A DNA stretch of 64,000 nt from Streptomyces sp. MMG1533 (GCF_001279775.1 NZ_LGDG01000222.1:1-64000); one strand, 5' to 3'. Positions 1 to 9,540 are shown, counted from the stretch's first letter. The notes: generated by a model from the letters alone, not told the origin. Numbers and translations: made by a program.

Positions 1-325
1 GGGGCCGGGTCCGTGACCGGCTGACGGGGGCGTATATGTCCGCCGTATGGCGGGTTAATGACAACTGTCGCCAGAAGCTCTGTCAAGACATCGGCGTTGG
101 TTTCTGTTTCTTTTTGACTGATCCGGACGGACAGGCGGGGCGACGAGCCGCACAGTTGACGACCAGTCACATGAATCTTTTACGTGGACCCGTTGACCAG
201 CCGGAAGATCGGCGAGTAGAACAACCCCTGCAAGTCGCCAGAGTTCGTTACTGGTTGGTTTTGTTTGGACAGTAATACCCGGACGTCATCGGCTGCCGGC
301 AGCGGCCAGGAGAGGTGAACACACC
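1..325. other. Intergenic region upstream of the GH97-like gene
   Basis: No gene is supported here. The one open frame has no homology-like composition and no ribosome binding site. The stretch is less G+C-rich than the coding DNA, as expected of a promoter region. The ribosome binding site for the next gene (GGAGAGG, near 309-315) lies at its right end. I could not assign a convincing -35/-10 pair. Confidence 0.5.
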
Positions 326-2257
326 ATGGAAACTTCCGGGCTGTCCCGACGAGGGCTCCTCAAGGGGGCGGCGGTCACCGCGGGGGGTGCGGTCCTGAGC
401 CTCGGCAACGTGTCCGTGGCCCAGGCGGCGGACTCGTCGATCACGGCGACATCACCGGACGGCGCGAACAGGATCACGATGTCCCTGGTCGGCGGGGTGC
501 TCCAGTGGTCGGTGAAGCGCGGCGGCACGACTGTCCTCAACCCCTCGGTACTGGGACTGGAGTTGAGCGACGGCACCCGGCTGGGTACCGGCAACGTGTC
601 GGTGACCAACTATCAGCACTGGACCAAGGACAGCACCTGGACCCCGGTCTTCGGCCGCAACGCGACCGTCCGCGACCACTACCAGGAGATGCGCTGGAAC
701 CTCCGGGACGGCACCAGCGGCGTCAACTTCTCCGTCCAGCTGCGCGCCTACGACACCGGCGTCGCCCTGCGCTACGTCCTGCTCGACACCGGCAGCGCCA
801 CCATCTCCGACGAGCTGACCACCTGGGTCTTCCCCGACAACACCACGATCTACAGCGCTCGGGACGAGGCCGCCTACAGCGCGACAGCGCCGGAGTCCAT
901 TCCGTACACCGGCACCTCCAGCACCGACAACGGCAACCTCAGCGACCTGCCGCTGCTGGTCACCCTGGGCAGCGGGCCGTATGCCACCGTCTGCGAGTCC
1001 TCCCGGGTGAACTACCCGCGGTCGATGGTCAGTTCGGTCACGGGCGCCGACAACACGCTCAAGACGTACCTGATGAAGAAGTCCGCCCGCTCCTCCGGCA
1101 CGACGCAGAACACCTCGACCGTCACCACGCCGTTCACCACACCGTGGCGCGTACTGGTGCTCGGCGACGAGGCCGGCGACCTGATCGACAACGCCGAGCT
1201 CCTGCTCAACCTGGCCCCGGCCTGCGCCCTGCCGGACACCTCCTGGATCAAGCCGGGCAAGGTGTTCCGCTGCGAACTGACCACCGCCGCCGGTACCGAG
1301 GGCGTGGACTTCGCCGTCGCACGCAACCTGGACTACATCGAGTACGACGCCGGCTGGTACGGCCCGGAGTTCACCACGACCGACGCCACCGTCGCGATAT
1401 CCGCCATCGACCTGCCCTCCGTGATCGACTACGCCACGGCCAACGGCGTCGGTGTCTTCCTCTACGTCAACCGCATCGCCCTGACGGACCCGGACACCTT
1501 GTTCGCCCGCTACAAGAGCTGGGGCGTGGCCGGCATCAAACTGGGCTTCATCAACGACGGCACCCAGGCCATGACCAACCAGATCATCACCTGGGCCAAA
1601 GCCGCCGCCAAGTACGAGCTGCTGATCGACATGCACGACGACGTCCGCTCCTGGGGCTACGAGCGCACCTACCCCAATTGGATCAGCCTGGAGGGCGTCC
1701 GGGGCAACGAGCAGTTCCCGACCGCCACCAACAACATCCTCCTGCCCTTCGCCCGCAACGTCGGCGGCCCGATGGACTACACCATCTGCTACGGCCAGTC
1801 GCGCGACCTGACCACCAACAACCACCAGATGGCGATGGCCGCCGTCTACTACCAGCCGCTGAACTTCCTCTACTGGTACTCCAAGCCCTCCGCCTATGCC
1901 ACCGCCGCCAACTGGCCGGGCCTGGCCTGGTTCGACGCCATCCCCACCACCTGGGACGAGAGCACCACGGTCGCGGCGTCCCTCGGCGAGTACGTCGCCG
2001 TGGCCCGCCGTAGCGGCAGCACATGGTTCCTCGGCGCGATGAACAACGAGAACGCGCGCACGGTGTCGATCCCGCTGGCCTTCCTCGACAGCGGCACGTC
2101 CTACACGGCCACGATCTACGCCGACGGCACGGCAGGCAGCACCCCGCACGCGACCCCCACCGTCGTCAGCACCCGGACGGTCACCTCCGCCACCACTCTC
2201 AACGTGACCATGACCAGCGCGGGCGGACAGGCGGTGATCCTCACGCCGGTGAGCTGA
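326..2257 (+). CDS. Tat-exported GH97-like glycoside hydrolase (alpha-galactosidase/alpha-glucosidase type)
   Basis: This is a secreted retaining or inverting alpha-glycosidase of the GH97 type, predicted to release terminal sugars from oligosaccharides outside the cell. It begins with a twin-arginine signal (SRRGLLK, then a hydrophobic stretch and an AQA cleavage site near residue 35). An N-terminal beta-sandwich follows, then a (beta/alpha)8 domain with the GH97 hallmarks YDAGWYGPE, GIKLGF, DMHDD and RTYPNWISLEGVRGNE, and a C-terminal beta domain. At 643 residues it has the usual family length. The KLGF segment has Gly where retaining GH97 enzymes carry the Asp nucleophile (KVDF), which points to an inverting mechanism. 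The ATG start has GGAGAGG about 10 bases upstream. The neighbouring sugar importer and lyase genes support a role in glycan utilisation. The family call is firm; the substrate is inferred. Confidence 0.85.
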   Translation: METSGLSRRGLLKGAAVTAGGAVLSLGNVSVAQAADSSITATSPDGANRITMSLVGGVLQWSVKRGGTTVLNPSVLGLELSDGTRLGTGNVSVTNYQHWTKDSTWTPVFGRNATVRDHYQEMRWNLRDGTSGVNFSVQLRAYDTGVALRYVLLDTGSATISDELTTWVFPDNTTIYSARDEAAYSATAPESIPYTGTSSTDNGNLSDLPLLVTLGSGPYATVCESSRVNYPRSMVSSVTGADNTLKTYLMKKSARSSGTTQNTSTVTTPFTTPWRVLVLGDEAGDLIDNAELLLNLAPACALPDTSWIKPGKVFRCELTTAAGTEGVDFAVARNLDYIEYDAGWYGPEFTTTDATVAISAIDLPSVIDYATANGVGVFLYVNRIALTDPDTLFARYKSWGVAGIKLGFINDGTQAMTNQIITWAKAAAKYELLIDMHDDVRSWGYERTYPNWISLEGVRGNEQFPTATNNILLPFARNVGGPMDYTICYGQSRDLTTNNHQMAMAAVYYQPLNFLYWYSKPSAYATAANWPGLAWFDAIPTTWDESTTVAASLGEYVAVARRSGSTWFLGAMNNENARTVSIPLAFLDSGTSYTATIYADGTAGSTPHATPTVVSTRTVTSATTLNVTMTSAGGQAVILTPVS

Positions 2258-2339
2258 CTCCGCGGGAAGCGGCCGCCGAGCCACCGGCGGCGAATCGGCC
2301 GTGCCGGCGACAACCGAACGCCACGCGCCACGCGCAACA

Positions 2340-2370
2340 ACAAGGCCCAGGTCGTTGACCTGGGCCTTGT
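2340..2370. terminator. Bidirectional terminator between convergent genes
   Basis: A perfect 14-bp stem (2340-2353 with 2357-2370) closes a 3-nt loop between the convergent glycosidase and deacetylase genes. It can terminate transcription from both sides. Confidence 0.75.
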
Positions 2371-2427
2371 GGACCTCGCCACGGTGCGGCTCGTCCCTTT
2401 GAACGCCGGGATCGACCCGGGCCTGGC

Positions 2428-3201
2428 TCAGCGCACCGGGAAGCCGAAGGAGTAGCCCTGCTCCTTGAGCCGGGGGAGGATCCGGCGCAGGGCCTCGACG
2501 GTCTGGGAGCGGTCGCCTCCCGCGTCGTGGAAGAGGAGCGTCGGCCCGCTGGGCAGCTCCCGCTCGACGGTGGCGACGATGGCGTCCGTGCCCGGTCGCT
2601 CGAAGTCCTTGGTGTCCACGTTCCAGCCCAGCGGGCGCATGCCGCGGGAGGCGGCGAGCGTGCGGCTGTACGGGGTGAAGGCCCCGCCGGGCGCCCGGTA
2701 GTACATCGGTCGTACGCCCCCGGACGCCTCGGTGATCATGCGTTCGGCGTCGAGTATCTGCTGCGACTGATAGGCCTGGGACTTCTTGTCCATGGTGGTG
2801 TCGTGCGACACCGAGTGGTCGCACAGCCGGTGCCCGGCCGCGACCACCTTCTTCACGAGGTCCGGGTGGGCCTGCGCCTGCGTCCCCACCATGCAGAACG
2901 TGGCCTTCACCCCGTACTCCCGCAGCACGTCGAGCACTTGAGGGGTCCACACCGGGTCGGGGCCGTCGTCGACGGTGATGTTGACGCCGCGCGCCCCCTT
3001 GTCCGAGGCGTGCGCGATGGTCACCGCGACCGGCTTGACGTCACTGCCCGGCGTGGCCGACGCGGTCGCCTTCGGTGACGAGCCGCCCGCGGCATCGGCC
3101 TGCGCGGTCCACATCGAGGCACCGACGGCGAGCAACGTCACCCCGAGCGCCGCGCCGAGCACCTTGCCGTACCAGCCCCGCCCGCCGCCGTGCCGTGCCA
3201 T
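2428..3201 (-). CDS. Exported polysaccharide deacetylase (NodB domain)
   Basis: This is a metal-dependent carbohydrate esterase 4 family protein that removes N- or O-acetyl groups from cell-wall or extracellular polysaccharide. The NodB motifs are clear: TVDDGP (catalytic and metal Asp), DHSVSHD (metal-binding His pair), RAPGGAF, GWNVDT and the late LLFHDAGG with its His. An N-terminal hydrophobic segment (GAALGVTLLAVGASM) ending near AQA acts as signal peptide or anchor. I chose the internal ATG (MARHGGG) because the 27 residues encoded upstream are charged, lack a signal character and would hide the export signal. The length is then 257 residues. It is a single-gene unit, convergent with the GH97 gene. 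The biological substrate cannot be read from sequence. Confidence 0.85.
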   Translation of the reverse strand: MARHGGGRGWYGKVLGAALGVTLLAVGASMWTAQADAAGGSSPKATASATPGSDVKPVAVTIAHASDKGARGVNITVDDGPDPVWTPQVLDVLREYGVKATFCMVGTQAQAHPDLVKKVVAAGHRLCDHSVSHDTTMDKKSQAYQSQQILDAERMITEASGGVRPMYYRAPGGAFTPYSRTLAASRGMRPLGWNVDTKDFERPGTDAIVATVERELPSGPTLLFHDAGGDRSQTVEALRRILPRLKEQGYSFGFPVR

Positions 3202-3431
3202 GTCCGCCCCGCTTTCACGCAGTTCCTCGCCGATTCCCTGGTCACCTCGCGACCACCTGGCAGGACGAGGAGCGGCGGCCACAGGATGCGTCCGTTACCG
3301 ATCAAGGACAATCCCGGAGTAGTTCCCGGACAACTGAGGGACCAGCGCGGGCGGAACCGGCCGCTCGGACCGATCCCGCCTCCCCCGGCGCCGGCGCGCC
3401 CACCACGGTGATCCGCCGGAGCCGACGTCCC

Positions 3432-3926
3432 TCAGCCGAGTCGAGTGCCGCTCACGCCGGTGAGGCCGACGAGTTGGACACCGCTCGCGCGGGGGCCGTT
3501 CGAGAGGTTTCCCACGGCGTTGGCCACTCGGGCGCCGGTCGCATCCTCGGTGTTCACTGCCTCGCAGACGGTGTCCTCGTCGTTGGATTCCAGGGCCTGC
3601 CACCACTGCTCGGCCTCGGCTGCCAACTGCTGTCGTACCTCGTTGAGTCGCGCCGTCTCCGCCGCCGGATACGCGGGAGCGTCCTGCTCCGCCCGTCCTT
3701 TGGCCGCCGCCCGCTCGCCCCGGGCCGGCCGTCGCACCCCCTGGAAGTGGAACGCCTGGGCCGCGGCGAGCGCCCGGGGCAGTCCCGACCCGGGAGCGTC
3801 CGGGATCACGGGCGGATGTGCGGCGGGGAATGACTGCGGATGGACGCTGGTCGTCTGCCGCCTCAGTTCTCGCAACTGGGCGATTGCCGCATCGCGCTCC
3901 GCCTCCTGCGGTGCCCGCTCCCGTGC
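3432..3926 (-). pseudogene. Decayed hypothetical gene, C-terminal fragment
   Basis: The last about 165 codons of this frame have real protein character: charged helical segments, an Ala/Glu-rich stretch with EQWWQALESNDEDTV, and then a Gly/Val-rich tail. The upstream part of the frame is arginine-rich shadow sequence without a plausible start. It resembles the C-terminal region of Streptomyces proteins that begin with a DUF4236-type domain, but that domain is absent here. I read it as a 5'-truncated remnant. A highly diverged short gene is the alternative. Confidence 0.35.
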
Positions 3927-4283
3927 GGCGAGTGGTGGTCCGACGGTCGGCCGGCGCCGAGGGAACCCGAGGCGTGGATGGGGCCGAGCCCGGTCGACAC
4001 CCTGGCGCCGCCGCCGCTGCCCACGCCGAACCTTGCCGCACACGGACCGATCGAGGTCCGCACCTCTCCCCAACGGACAGTCTGCGGACTGCCGTGCGCC
4101 TCGGTCAGCACGTGATGCTTCGAGCCAGGCCGGGCACGGCGTCCATGTGAGGAGGACGGTTGCCGCCCCCTCCGAACGGGGCCATGCACCGCACCGGTAC
4201 CGGAAGGACGGCCCCCGGGTGATCGGCGCCGACCCAGCGGTGCTGCGTACGGGCCTCACCGTGACCGCCCACGAGGACCACTC

Positions 4284-5390
4284 TCACCTTGCCCTACGCA
4301 CCGAATCCCGGATCACGAGCTGAGTGCTCAACACGACGTGGTCGTCGGACGTGAACCCCACCTCGCGCTCCAGGGCGAGGCGTACGGCGGTGCGGCCCAG
4401 TTCCTCGTACGGTACGCGGACCGTGGTGAGGGCCGGGGTGAGGTCGGGGGCAAAGGGAACGTCGTCGAAGCCGACCAGGGAGACATCGCGCGGGACGTGC
4501 AGGCCGGCCTCGCGCAGGGCGGCCAGCGCCCCCAGGGCGACCATGTCGGACCCCGCGAAGACCGCCGTGAACTCTGCTCCCGCACGCAACGCCTCCCGCG
4601 TGCGCAGGTAGCCCGACTTCCGGGTGTACTCCCCGGAGGTGTCCAGTCCCTCGTCGTGGGGCGTGCTGTGGGCGCGCAAGGCGTCCTGGTAACCCAGGCG
4701 GCGCTCGTCCGCGCTGCTGAAGCCGGGGGCGCCGCCGAGGAAGAGGACGCGCCGGTGTCCGGAGGTGAGCAGGTGTGCCGTGGCCTGGAAGGCACCGCCG
4801 CGGTTGTCGTAGTCCACGACCGTCGCCGGGACGCCTTTCGGCAGGGGTGGCCGACCGCACAGCACCAGCCGGGAGCCGGCGGAGTCCAGCGCCTTTGCGT
4901 AGCCGGCCATCCGGCGGTGGTAGGCATCGTCCGGCACCGCGCCACCGACGAGGATGACCGCCGCCGCGTGCTGTTCCCGCATGAGCTGGACGAGGTCGTC
5001 CTCCCGCTTCGTGTCGCCCTTGGTGGAACAGACCAGACTCAGGCGTCCCCGGCTGCCGGCCTCCTCTTCCACTCCGGCGGCCACGTGGGCGAGGGACGGG
5101 CCGGTGATGTCCTTGATGACGAGGGCGATGGGCCCGGCGACGCGTCCGGAGAGGGCTTTGGCGTGGACGTTCACGACGTAGTGGAGGGAGTCGACGGCGG
5201 TCATGACCCGCGCCCTGGTTTCTGCGGACACCGGGTAGTTGCCCGCCAGCGTCCGGGAAACGGTTGCTACGGAGACACCGGCCTTCGCGGCGACATCGCG
5301 GATCGTGCTCGGCCGGTCGGCCGCGCTTTCCTTCCGCTTCGACTTCTTGGCACCCGGGCCGCCGTGCGCGCCTTCTTCCTCGTCCGTCAC
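4284..5390 (-). CDS. LacI-family transcriptional regulator
   Basis: This is a sugar-responsive repressor with an N-terminal LacI helix-turn-helix (TIRDVAAKAGVSVATVSRTL, about 24 residues from the chosen start) and a periplasmic-binding-protein-like effector domain (IALVIKDITGPSL..., VFAGSDMVALGAL, VSLVGFDDVPFAPDLTPALTTVR). Its normal family length of about 368 residues supports the GTG start at 5390. An ATG at 5453 would sit only 4 bases from the AAACGTTT palindrome and has no ribosome binding site, so it is less likely. The palindrome just upstream suggests autoregulation. A related half-palindrome precedes the sugar ABC importer at 7239, so that operon is the likely target. The effector sugar is unknown. 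Confidence 0.9.
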   Translation of the reverse strand: MTDEEEGAHGGPGAKKSKRKESAADRPSTIRDVAAKAGVSVATVSRTLAGNYPVSAETRARVMTAVDSLHYVVNVHAKALSGRVAGPIALVIKDITGPSLAHVAAGVEEEAGSRGRLSLVCSTKGDTKREDDLVQLMREQHAAAVILVGGAVPDDAYHRRMAGYAKALDSAGSRLVLCGRPPLPKGVPATVVDYDNRGGAFQATAHLLTSGHRRVLFLGGAPGFSSADERRLGYQDALRAHSTPHDEGLDTSGEYTRKSGYLRTREALRAGAEFTAVFAGSDMVALGALAALREAGLHVPRDVSLVGFDDVPFAPDLTPALTTVRVPYEELGRTAVRLALEREVGFTSDDHVVLSTQLVIRDSVRRAR

Positions 5391-5457
5391 AGCCCCGACG
5401 TTACTGCATGGCCTCCGCCTTGCGAGCCCGCCGATCCGGTAAGCACTCTCCATCGGT

Positions 5458-5471
5458 AGTAAACGTTTTCT
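5458..5471. promoter_or_regulatory. Putative LacI-type operator upstream of the lacI-family gene
   Basis: AGTAAACGTTTTCT is a near-perfect palindrome with the central CG typical of LacI-family operators (general form TGWAANCGNTNWCA). It sits 68 bases upstream of the GTG start of the regulator and fits an autoregulatory site. The assignment is inference from pattern and position. Confidence 0.5.
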
Positions 5472-5558
5472 GGCGCGTGCCGGCACCTCCTGCCCACCGC
5501 CCGCCCACGCCGGCCCCTCGGCCTGCCCGGCCTGCCCGGCCAGCCCGGCCGGCGCGAC

Positions 5559-5753
5559 GGCTGGATCGCTCTCGCGCTGACCCTGGAGGACGGCTCGACT
5601 CTGCTCTCCGTGTGGCGCCGCGACGGCGCGCCGGACGTGGTGACCCTCCCCCTGCCCTGGATGCCTGAAGGCCTTCGGCGGGAGCGCTGTCCCGCACTGA
5701 TCACGCGGCATCGGGCCGCCGCCGCCCCTGGCCCACGACCAGGCCGGCCATGA
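5559..5753 (+). pseudogene. Remnant of a glycosidase C-terminus (alpha-galactosidase-like)
   Basis: An open frame without a start reads GWIALALTLEDGSTLLSVWR and then a VTLPLPW segment, ending at TGA. This has the feel of the C-terminal beta-sandwich of a GH36-type alpha-galactosidase. The rest of the gene is missing, since the upstream DNA is a proline/arginine-rich run in this frame. It is probably the scar of a deleted glycosidase gene of this utilisation block. The family assignment is tentative. Confidence 0.35.
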
Positions 5754-5883
5754 CGTTCGTCGCCGGGGCGGGGCCAGGTGAAGAGTGGCGGGCGGCGCCG
5801 AGCGGCTTCGTGTCCCGTCCGCATGCCTGCGTCGAAACCGCAAGGTCGTCGTCCGCATGTGGTGGCGCTGCTGCTCTGCTCGG

Positions 5884-6891
5884 TCAGGCGCTGTTGACGA
5901 GGTCGGTCCGGCGTACGGCGTGTGCGAGCGGAGCTCCCGCGCACAGCAGCGCCAGTTCGTCCACGACGGTGCGCCCGAGTCGCTCCAGTTCGTTGCCGAG
6001 CGAGCCCGCGATGTGCGGGGTGAGGAAGACGTTCGGCAGCCCGTACAGCGGTGAGTCCGCGGGCAGCGGCTCCGGTTCCGTCACGTCGAGCACCGCGCCG
6101 ATCCGCCCGCCGGCCAACTCGTCCTGGAGCGCCCCAGGTTCGACAAGCGCACCTCGCGAGGTGTTGATGAAGACCGCTCCGTCGGGGATCAGCGCGAGGC
6201 GGCGGCGGTCGAGCAAACGGTAGGTCTCGGGGGTGTCGGGCGCGTGCAGGCTGACGATGTCGCTGGTCCGCAGCAACTCGTCCAGCGGCAGGGGTACGGC
6301 GCCCAACGCCGCGGCCTCGGCGTCGTCGACATAGGGGTCGTGGAGAGCGACCGTGAAGTCGAAGGGCCGCAGCAGTTCCAGGACCCGGCGGCCGACCCGG
6401 GAGGCGCCGATGATCCCGACCCGGCGGCCGAGGTTGCCGACCGCGGCACCCTCGGCGGGTGTCGGGAACCTGTGGTCGGCCCGGAACCGCTCCCGCAGGC
6501 CGAACGCGTCCTTGCCCGCGAAGAGGATCGCGGCGAGCGTGTACTCCGCGACCGGCAGCGCGTTGGCGTCGACCGCGCTGGAGACGGCGATCCCACGCTC
6601 CCAGACCACGTCGCCGACCCAGCCGCGCACGCTGCCCGCGGCGTGCAGCAGGGCCCGCAACCCGGGCACGGCCGCCAGCGTGTCGGTGTCGACGGGCGGG
6701 CAGCCCCAGCCGGTGATCAGCACGTCCGCCTCCGCCAGGATCTCGGCCACGCCTGGATCGGCGAAGTCCTGTACGACCATCGTGGGATCGATCCGGGCCA
6801 GTGACTGGAGCCGCGTCATGAGCCGGGGCGGGAAGAGCTCGGGGAGGTGCACCGGGTTCATGGCGAACACGGCGCGGGGCGGCTGCGGCAT
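5884..6891 (-). CDS. D-2-hydroxyacid dehydrogenase (NAD-dependent)
   Basis: This cytosolic enzyme interconverts a 2-hydroxyacid and a 2-oxoacid with NAD(P). The family features are the Rossmann motif (VGIIGASRVGRRVLELL, about residue 150), the catalytic Arg in NTSRGALVE, the Glu in the DVTEPEPLP segment and the catalytic His in TPHIAGS. The length is 335 residues. The start is the ATG at 6891 (MPQPPRAV), because GGAG lies 10 bases upstream; a longer in-frame start at 6921 has no ribosome binding site. Streptomyces sugar and uronate loci often carry such enzymes, and it lies between the LacI regulator and the importer. The substrate is unknown. Confidence 0.85.
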   Translation of the reverse strand: MPQPPRAVFAMNPVHLPELFPPRLMTRLQSLARIDPTMVVQDFADPGVAEILAEADVLITGWGCPPVDTDTLAAVPGLRALLHAAGSVRGWVGDVVWERGIAVSSAVDANALPVAEYTLAAILFAGKDAFGLRERFRADHRFPTPAEGAAVGNLGRRVGIIGASRVGRRVLELLRPFDFTVALHDPYVDDAEAAALGAVPLPLDELLRTSDIVSLHAPDTPETYRLLDRRRLALIPDGAVFINTSRGALVEPGALQDELAGGRIGAVLDVTEPEPLPADSPLYGLPNVFLTPHIAGSLGNELERLGRTVVDELALLCAGAPLAHAVRRTDLVNSA

Positions 6892-7133
6892 GGGCAGGCA
6901 TCTCCGGCTGGGTGGGAGCATCTGTAGTAATCGTATTCCACGCTAGATACCGTCGACCGAACGGTCAATGCCGCCGGCGGCCAAGCGGGCGCAGCCTTCC
7001 TCGCTCTACCGCATCGGGAGAGCATGAAGAAGTCCCAGGTGAGCGGGTTGTGGGGTTACATCGATGAAGGCTTGACGAAACATGCGAGCCCCCTCCCCTT
7101 GTGGAAATCCGCCGATAGGTCCTACCGTCCCAT

Positions 7134-7147
7134 AGCAAACGGTTACA
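7134..7147. promoter_or_regulatory. Putative LacI-type operator upstream of the sugar importer
   Basis: Read on the minus strand the site is TGTAACCGTTTGCT, which matches most of the LacI-family consensus TGWAANCGNTNWCA, including the central CG. It is about 92 bases upstream of the solute-binding-protein ATG. The similarity to the site at 5458-5471 suggests that the nearby LacI-type regulator controls the importer operon. Confidence 0.45.
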
Positions 7148-7238
7148 CAACGCGTCACCGTTCCCCCCTCCCAGCCCCACTCCAGACGCCTGCGCCCTCT
7201 CCCGCCGCAGGCGCTGTACCGCCCTTCCCGGAGGATCG

Positions 7239-8564
7239 ATGAGCATCACCCGTACGAGAACCGTGGCCGGTGCGGCTGCCACCCTCTCCCTGTCACTCGT
7301 CCTGGCAGCCTGCGGCGGAGGTGGTGACGGCGACTCGGCGGCCAAGACCACCAAGGGCGATGTGAAGCTGGAGTTCTGGAGCTGGACCGAGGGCATCCAG
7401 GCCCAGGTCGACGCCTGGAACAAGGCGCACCCCGAGACGCAGGTCAAGTACGTCAACGCGGCCGGCGACACCGTCTACCAGAAGCTGCGCGCCGCGGTGA
7501 CCTCCGGCAACGCGCCCTGTCTGTCCAAGATGGACGGGATGAACCTGGCGAACTTCGCCGCCGACGGGCTGCTGACGGACATCACCCAGGTCGCCGTCCC
7601 CTACAAGTCCCGCTACACCACGCCCGCCTGGAACGCGGTCAGCCCTGGCGGCGCCACGTACGGCATCCCCACCGGCTCCTCCCCGTTGTTCACCGCCTAC
7701 CGCGCGGACCTGTTCCAGAAGTACGGGATCAAGGCGCCGAAGACCTGGCAGGACCTGATCGACGCGGGCAAGGCGGTGCAGAAGCAGGACAAGGACGTCA
7801 AGATCTACAACATGGCCGGCGAGGACCCGAGCACCCTTGTCGACCTGTCCTGGGAGGCGGGCGCGCAGTGGTACAAGATCGCCGGTGATCACTGGGAGAT
7901 CGGCTTCACCTCGCCCGAGGCGCTCAAGGCCGCCGATGTCGTGCAGCAGTTGGTCGACAACGACCTTGCCTCCAACGCCTCCTATGCCGACCCGGGCGTC
8001 TTCAAGACCTGGGACCTCGGCCACACGATCGCGATGACCACGTCCACCTGGCAGTTGCCGATCTACGACACCAACTTCCCCAAGTCCAAGGGCAAGTGGC
8101 AGCTCGCGGACTCACCCGTGTTCGACCCGGCCAAGCCGCAGACCTCCAGCAACTTCGACGTGACCGCCGTACTGAAGGGCTGCAACCACCCGGACCGGGC
8201 CGCCCAGTTCGCCGCCTGGCTGTCCAGCAGCAAGGAGTCGCTGACCGCGCTCACCGACCCCGCGTCCAAGTCGGGGCTCTTCCCGGCGGTCAAGGACGTC
8301 TCCCCGTACGTCGACAAGATCATCCCGACCGAGATGTTCAACGGGAAGTCCGACAGCGCCCAGGTGATCACCACGGCAGCCTCCCGGGTCGGTGACCAGT
8401 GGCAGTACGGACCGAACTACGCGGCCATGTACTCCGAGATGCAGAAGCAGTGGGGCAAGGTCATGAAGAAGGAGCTCACCGTGAAGGAGATGCTGACGCA
8501 TCTGCAGGACTGGGTGCTCGCCGACCTGAAGAGCAAGGGCGTCAAGGCCGTCGCGGCCGGCTGA
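7239..8564 (+). CDS. Sugar ABC transporter solute-binding lipoprotein
   Basis: This is an extracytoplasmic binding protein of the carbohydrate uptake (CUT1-like) class. It is exported and lipid-anchored: the signal peptide ends with the lipobox LAAC (Cys at residue 25), followed by a Gly-rich linker. The mature part (KLEFWSWTEG, AWNKAHPETQVKYVNA, YGIPTGSSPLFTAYRADLF) is typical of family 1 solute-binding proteins. The length of 441 residues is normal. GGAGG lies 7 bases before the ATG. It is first in a tight operon with two permeases. No ATPase gene is present, so it probably relies on a shared MsiK-type ATPase, as Streptomyces CUT1 importers generally do. The ligand is unknown, perhaps an oligosaccharide from the adjacent lyases and glycosidase. 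Confidence 0.93.
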   Translation: MSITRTRTVAGAAATLSLSLVLAACGGGGDGDSAAKTTKGDVKLEFWSWTEGIQAQVDAWNKAHPETQVKYVNAAGDTVYQKLRAAVTSGNAPCLSKMDGMNLANFAADGLLTDITQVAVPYKSRYTTPAWNAVSPGGATYGIPTGSSPLFTAYRADLFQKYGIKAPKTWQDLIDAGKAVQKQDKDVKIYNMAGEDPSTLVDLSWEAGAQWYKIAGDHWEIGFTSPEALKAADVVQQLVDNDLASNASYADPGVFKTWDLGHTIAMTTSTWQLPIYDTNFPKSKGKWQLADSPVFDPAKPQTSSNFDVTAVLKGCNHPDRAAQFAAWLSSSKESLTALTDPASKSGLFPAVKDVSPYVDKIIPTEMFNGKSDSAQVITTAASRVGDQWQYGPNYAAMYSEMQKQWGKVMKKELTVKEMLTHLQDWVLADLKSKGVKAVAAG

Positions 8565-8586
8565 TCCACCTGATCTGGAGACTGCC

Positions 8587-9540
8587 TTGTCCACCCTCAC
8601 GCGGCCGGCGAAGGCCGCCACCGACTCCCCGGCCCGGCGGACCTCCCCCCGCCGGGCCGGGAGACGGGGAGCCTACAAGGGCCTGCTGTTCATGCTGCCC
8701 TTCCTGATCGGCTTCCTCCTCACCTACGTCGTCCCGATCGGCTACGCCCTCAACCAGAGCCTGCACGAGAAGCGGAGCAGCGGCATCGGCTTCGGCCCGA
8801 CCAAGGTCGTCTTCGCGGGCTTCGTCAACTTCTCGGCGATCCTCGCGGACGGCACCTTCTGGGCCGGCATGCTGCGCACCCTTCTCTTCGGAGCCGCGCA
8901 GATCACGGTGATGCTGGGCATCTCCCTGCTGCTGGCCCTGCTGCTCGACGGCATCGCGGCCCGCGCGGTGCGCTTCTTCCGCGCCGGACTGCTCATCCCG
9001 TACGTCATCCCGGGCGTGGTCTCGACGCTGATCTGGCTGTTCCTCTACAGCCCGACCGCCAGCCCGATCGTCGACATCGCGGACCGGGCCGGCACGAGCG
9101 TCACCTTCTTCGGCGGCCTGAACACCTACCTCTCGCTGGGCAACCTGCTCACCTGGCAGGGCATCGGCTTCAACATGATCCTGATCTCCGCCTCGCTGCA
9201 GGCCCTGCCCCGTGAGCTGTACGAGGCGGCCCGCCTCGACGGGGCGAAGGAATGGCGGATCGCCTGGTCGATCAAGGTGCCGAACATCACCGGCATCCTC
9301 GTGCTGACCGGCATGTTCTCCCTGATCGGCAGGCTCCAGCTGTTCACCGAGCCGCTGTTCCTGCGGTATGTGGCGCCGGAGTCCATCAGTACGGACTTCA
9401 CGCCGATGCTGGAGATCTTCGACCGGGCGTTCAAGACCGGCGACTACCAGTACGCGGCCGCCGAGTCGCTGGTCCTTGCCCTCGTCACCGGCGTTCTCGC
9501 CTTCGTCTTCTACCGGGTCACGAACAGGAAGATGTCATGA
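8587..9540 (+). CDS. Sugar ABC transporter permease (MalF-like)
   Basis: This integral membrane permease of the CUT1 importer has six predicted membrane spans. It carries the EAA loop ELYEAARLDGAKEWRIAWSI that contacts the ATPase. The start is a TTG with TGGAG about 7 bases upstream; no ATG or GTG fits before the first membrane helix (LLFMLPFLIGFLLTYVV). It follows the binding-protein gene by 22 bases and overlaps the next permease by 4 bases (ATGA). It should pair with that second permease to form the channel. Confidence 0.92.
   Translation: MSTLTRPAKAATDSPARRTSPRRAGRRGAYKGLLFMLPFLIGFLLTYVVPIGYALNQSLHEKRSSGIGFGPTKVVFAGFVNFSAILADGTFWAGMLRTLLFGAAQITVMLGISLLLALLLDGIAARAVRFFRAGLLIPYVIPGVVSTLIWLFLYSPTASPIVDIADRAGTSVTFFGGLNTYLSLGNLLTWQGIGFNMILISASLQALPRELYEAARLDGAKEWRIAWSIKVPNITGILVLTGMFSLIGRLQLFTEPLFLRYVAPESISTDFTPMLEIFDRAFKTGDYQYAAAESLVLALVTGVLAFVFYRVTNRKMS

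Noticed and set aside
2340..2370. Third tRNA-Gly att/terminator copy at the left
   Set aside because: The hairpin GGCCCAGGTC resembles the tRNA terminator, but no tRNA sequence follows. It is a normal terminator between convergent genes.
452..2950. 832-codon open frame on the minus strand across the GH97-like gene
   Set aside because: Arginine/glycine/valine-rich shadow of high-G+C coding DNA, without motifs; it covers two genes with strong family signatures.
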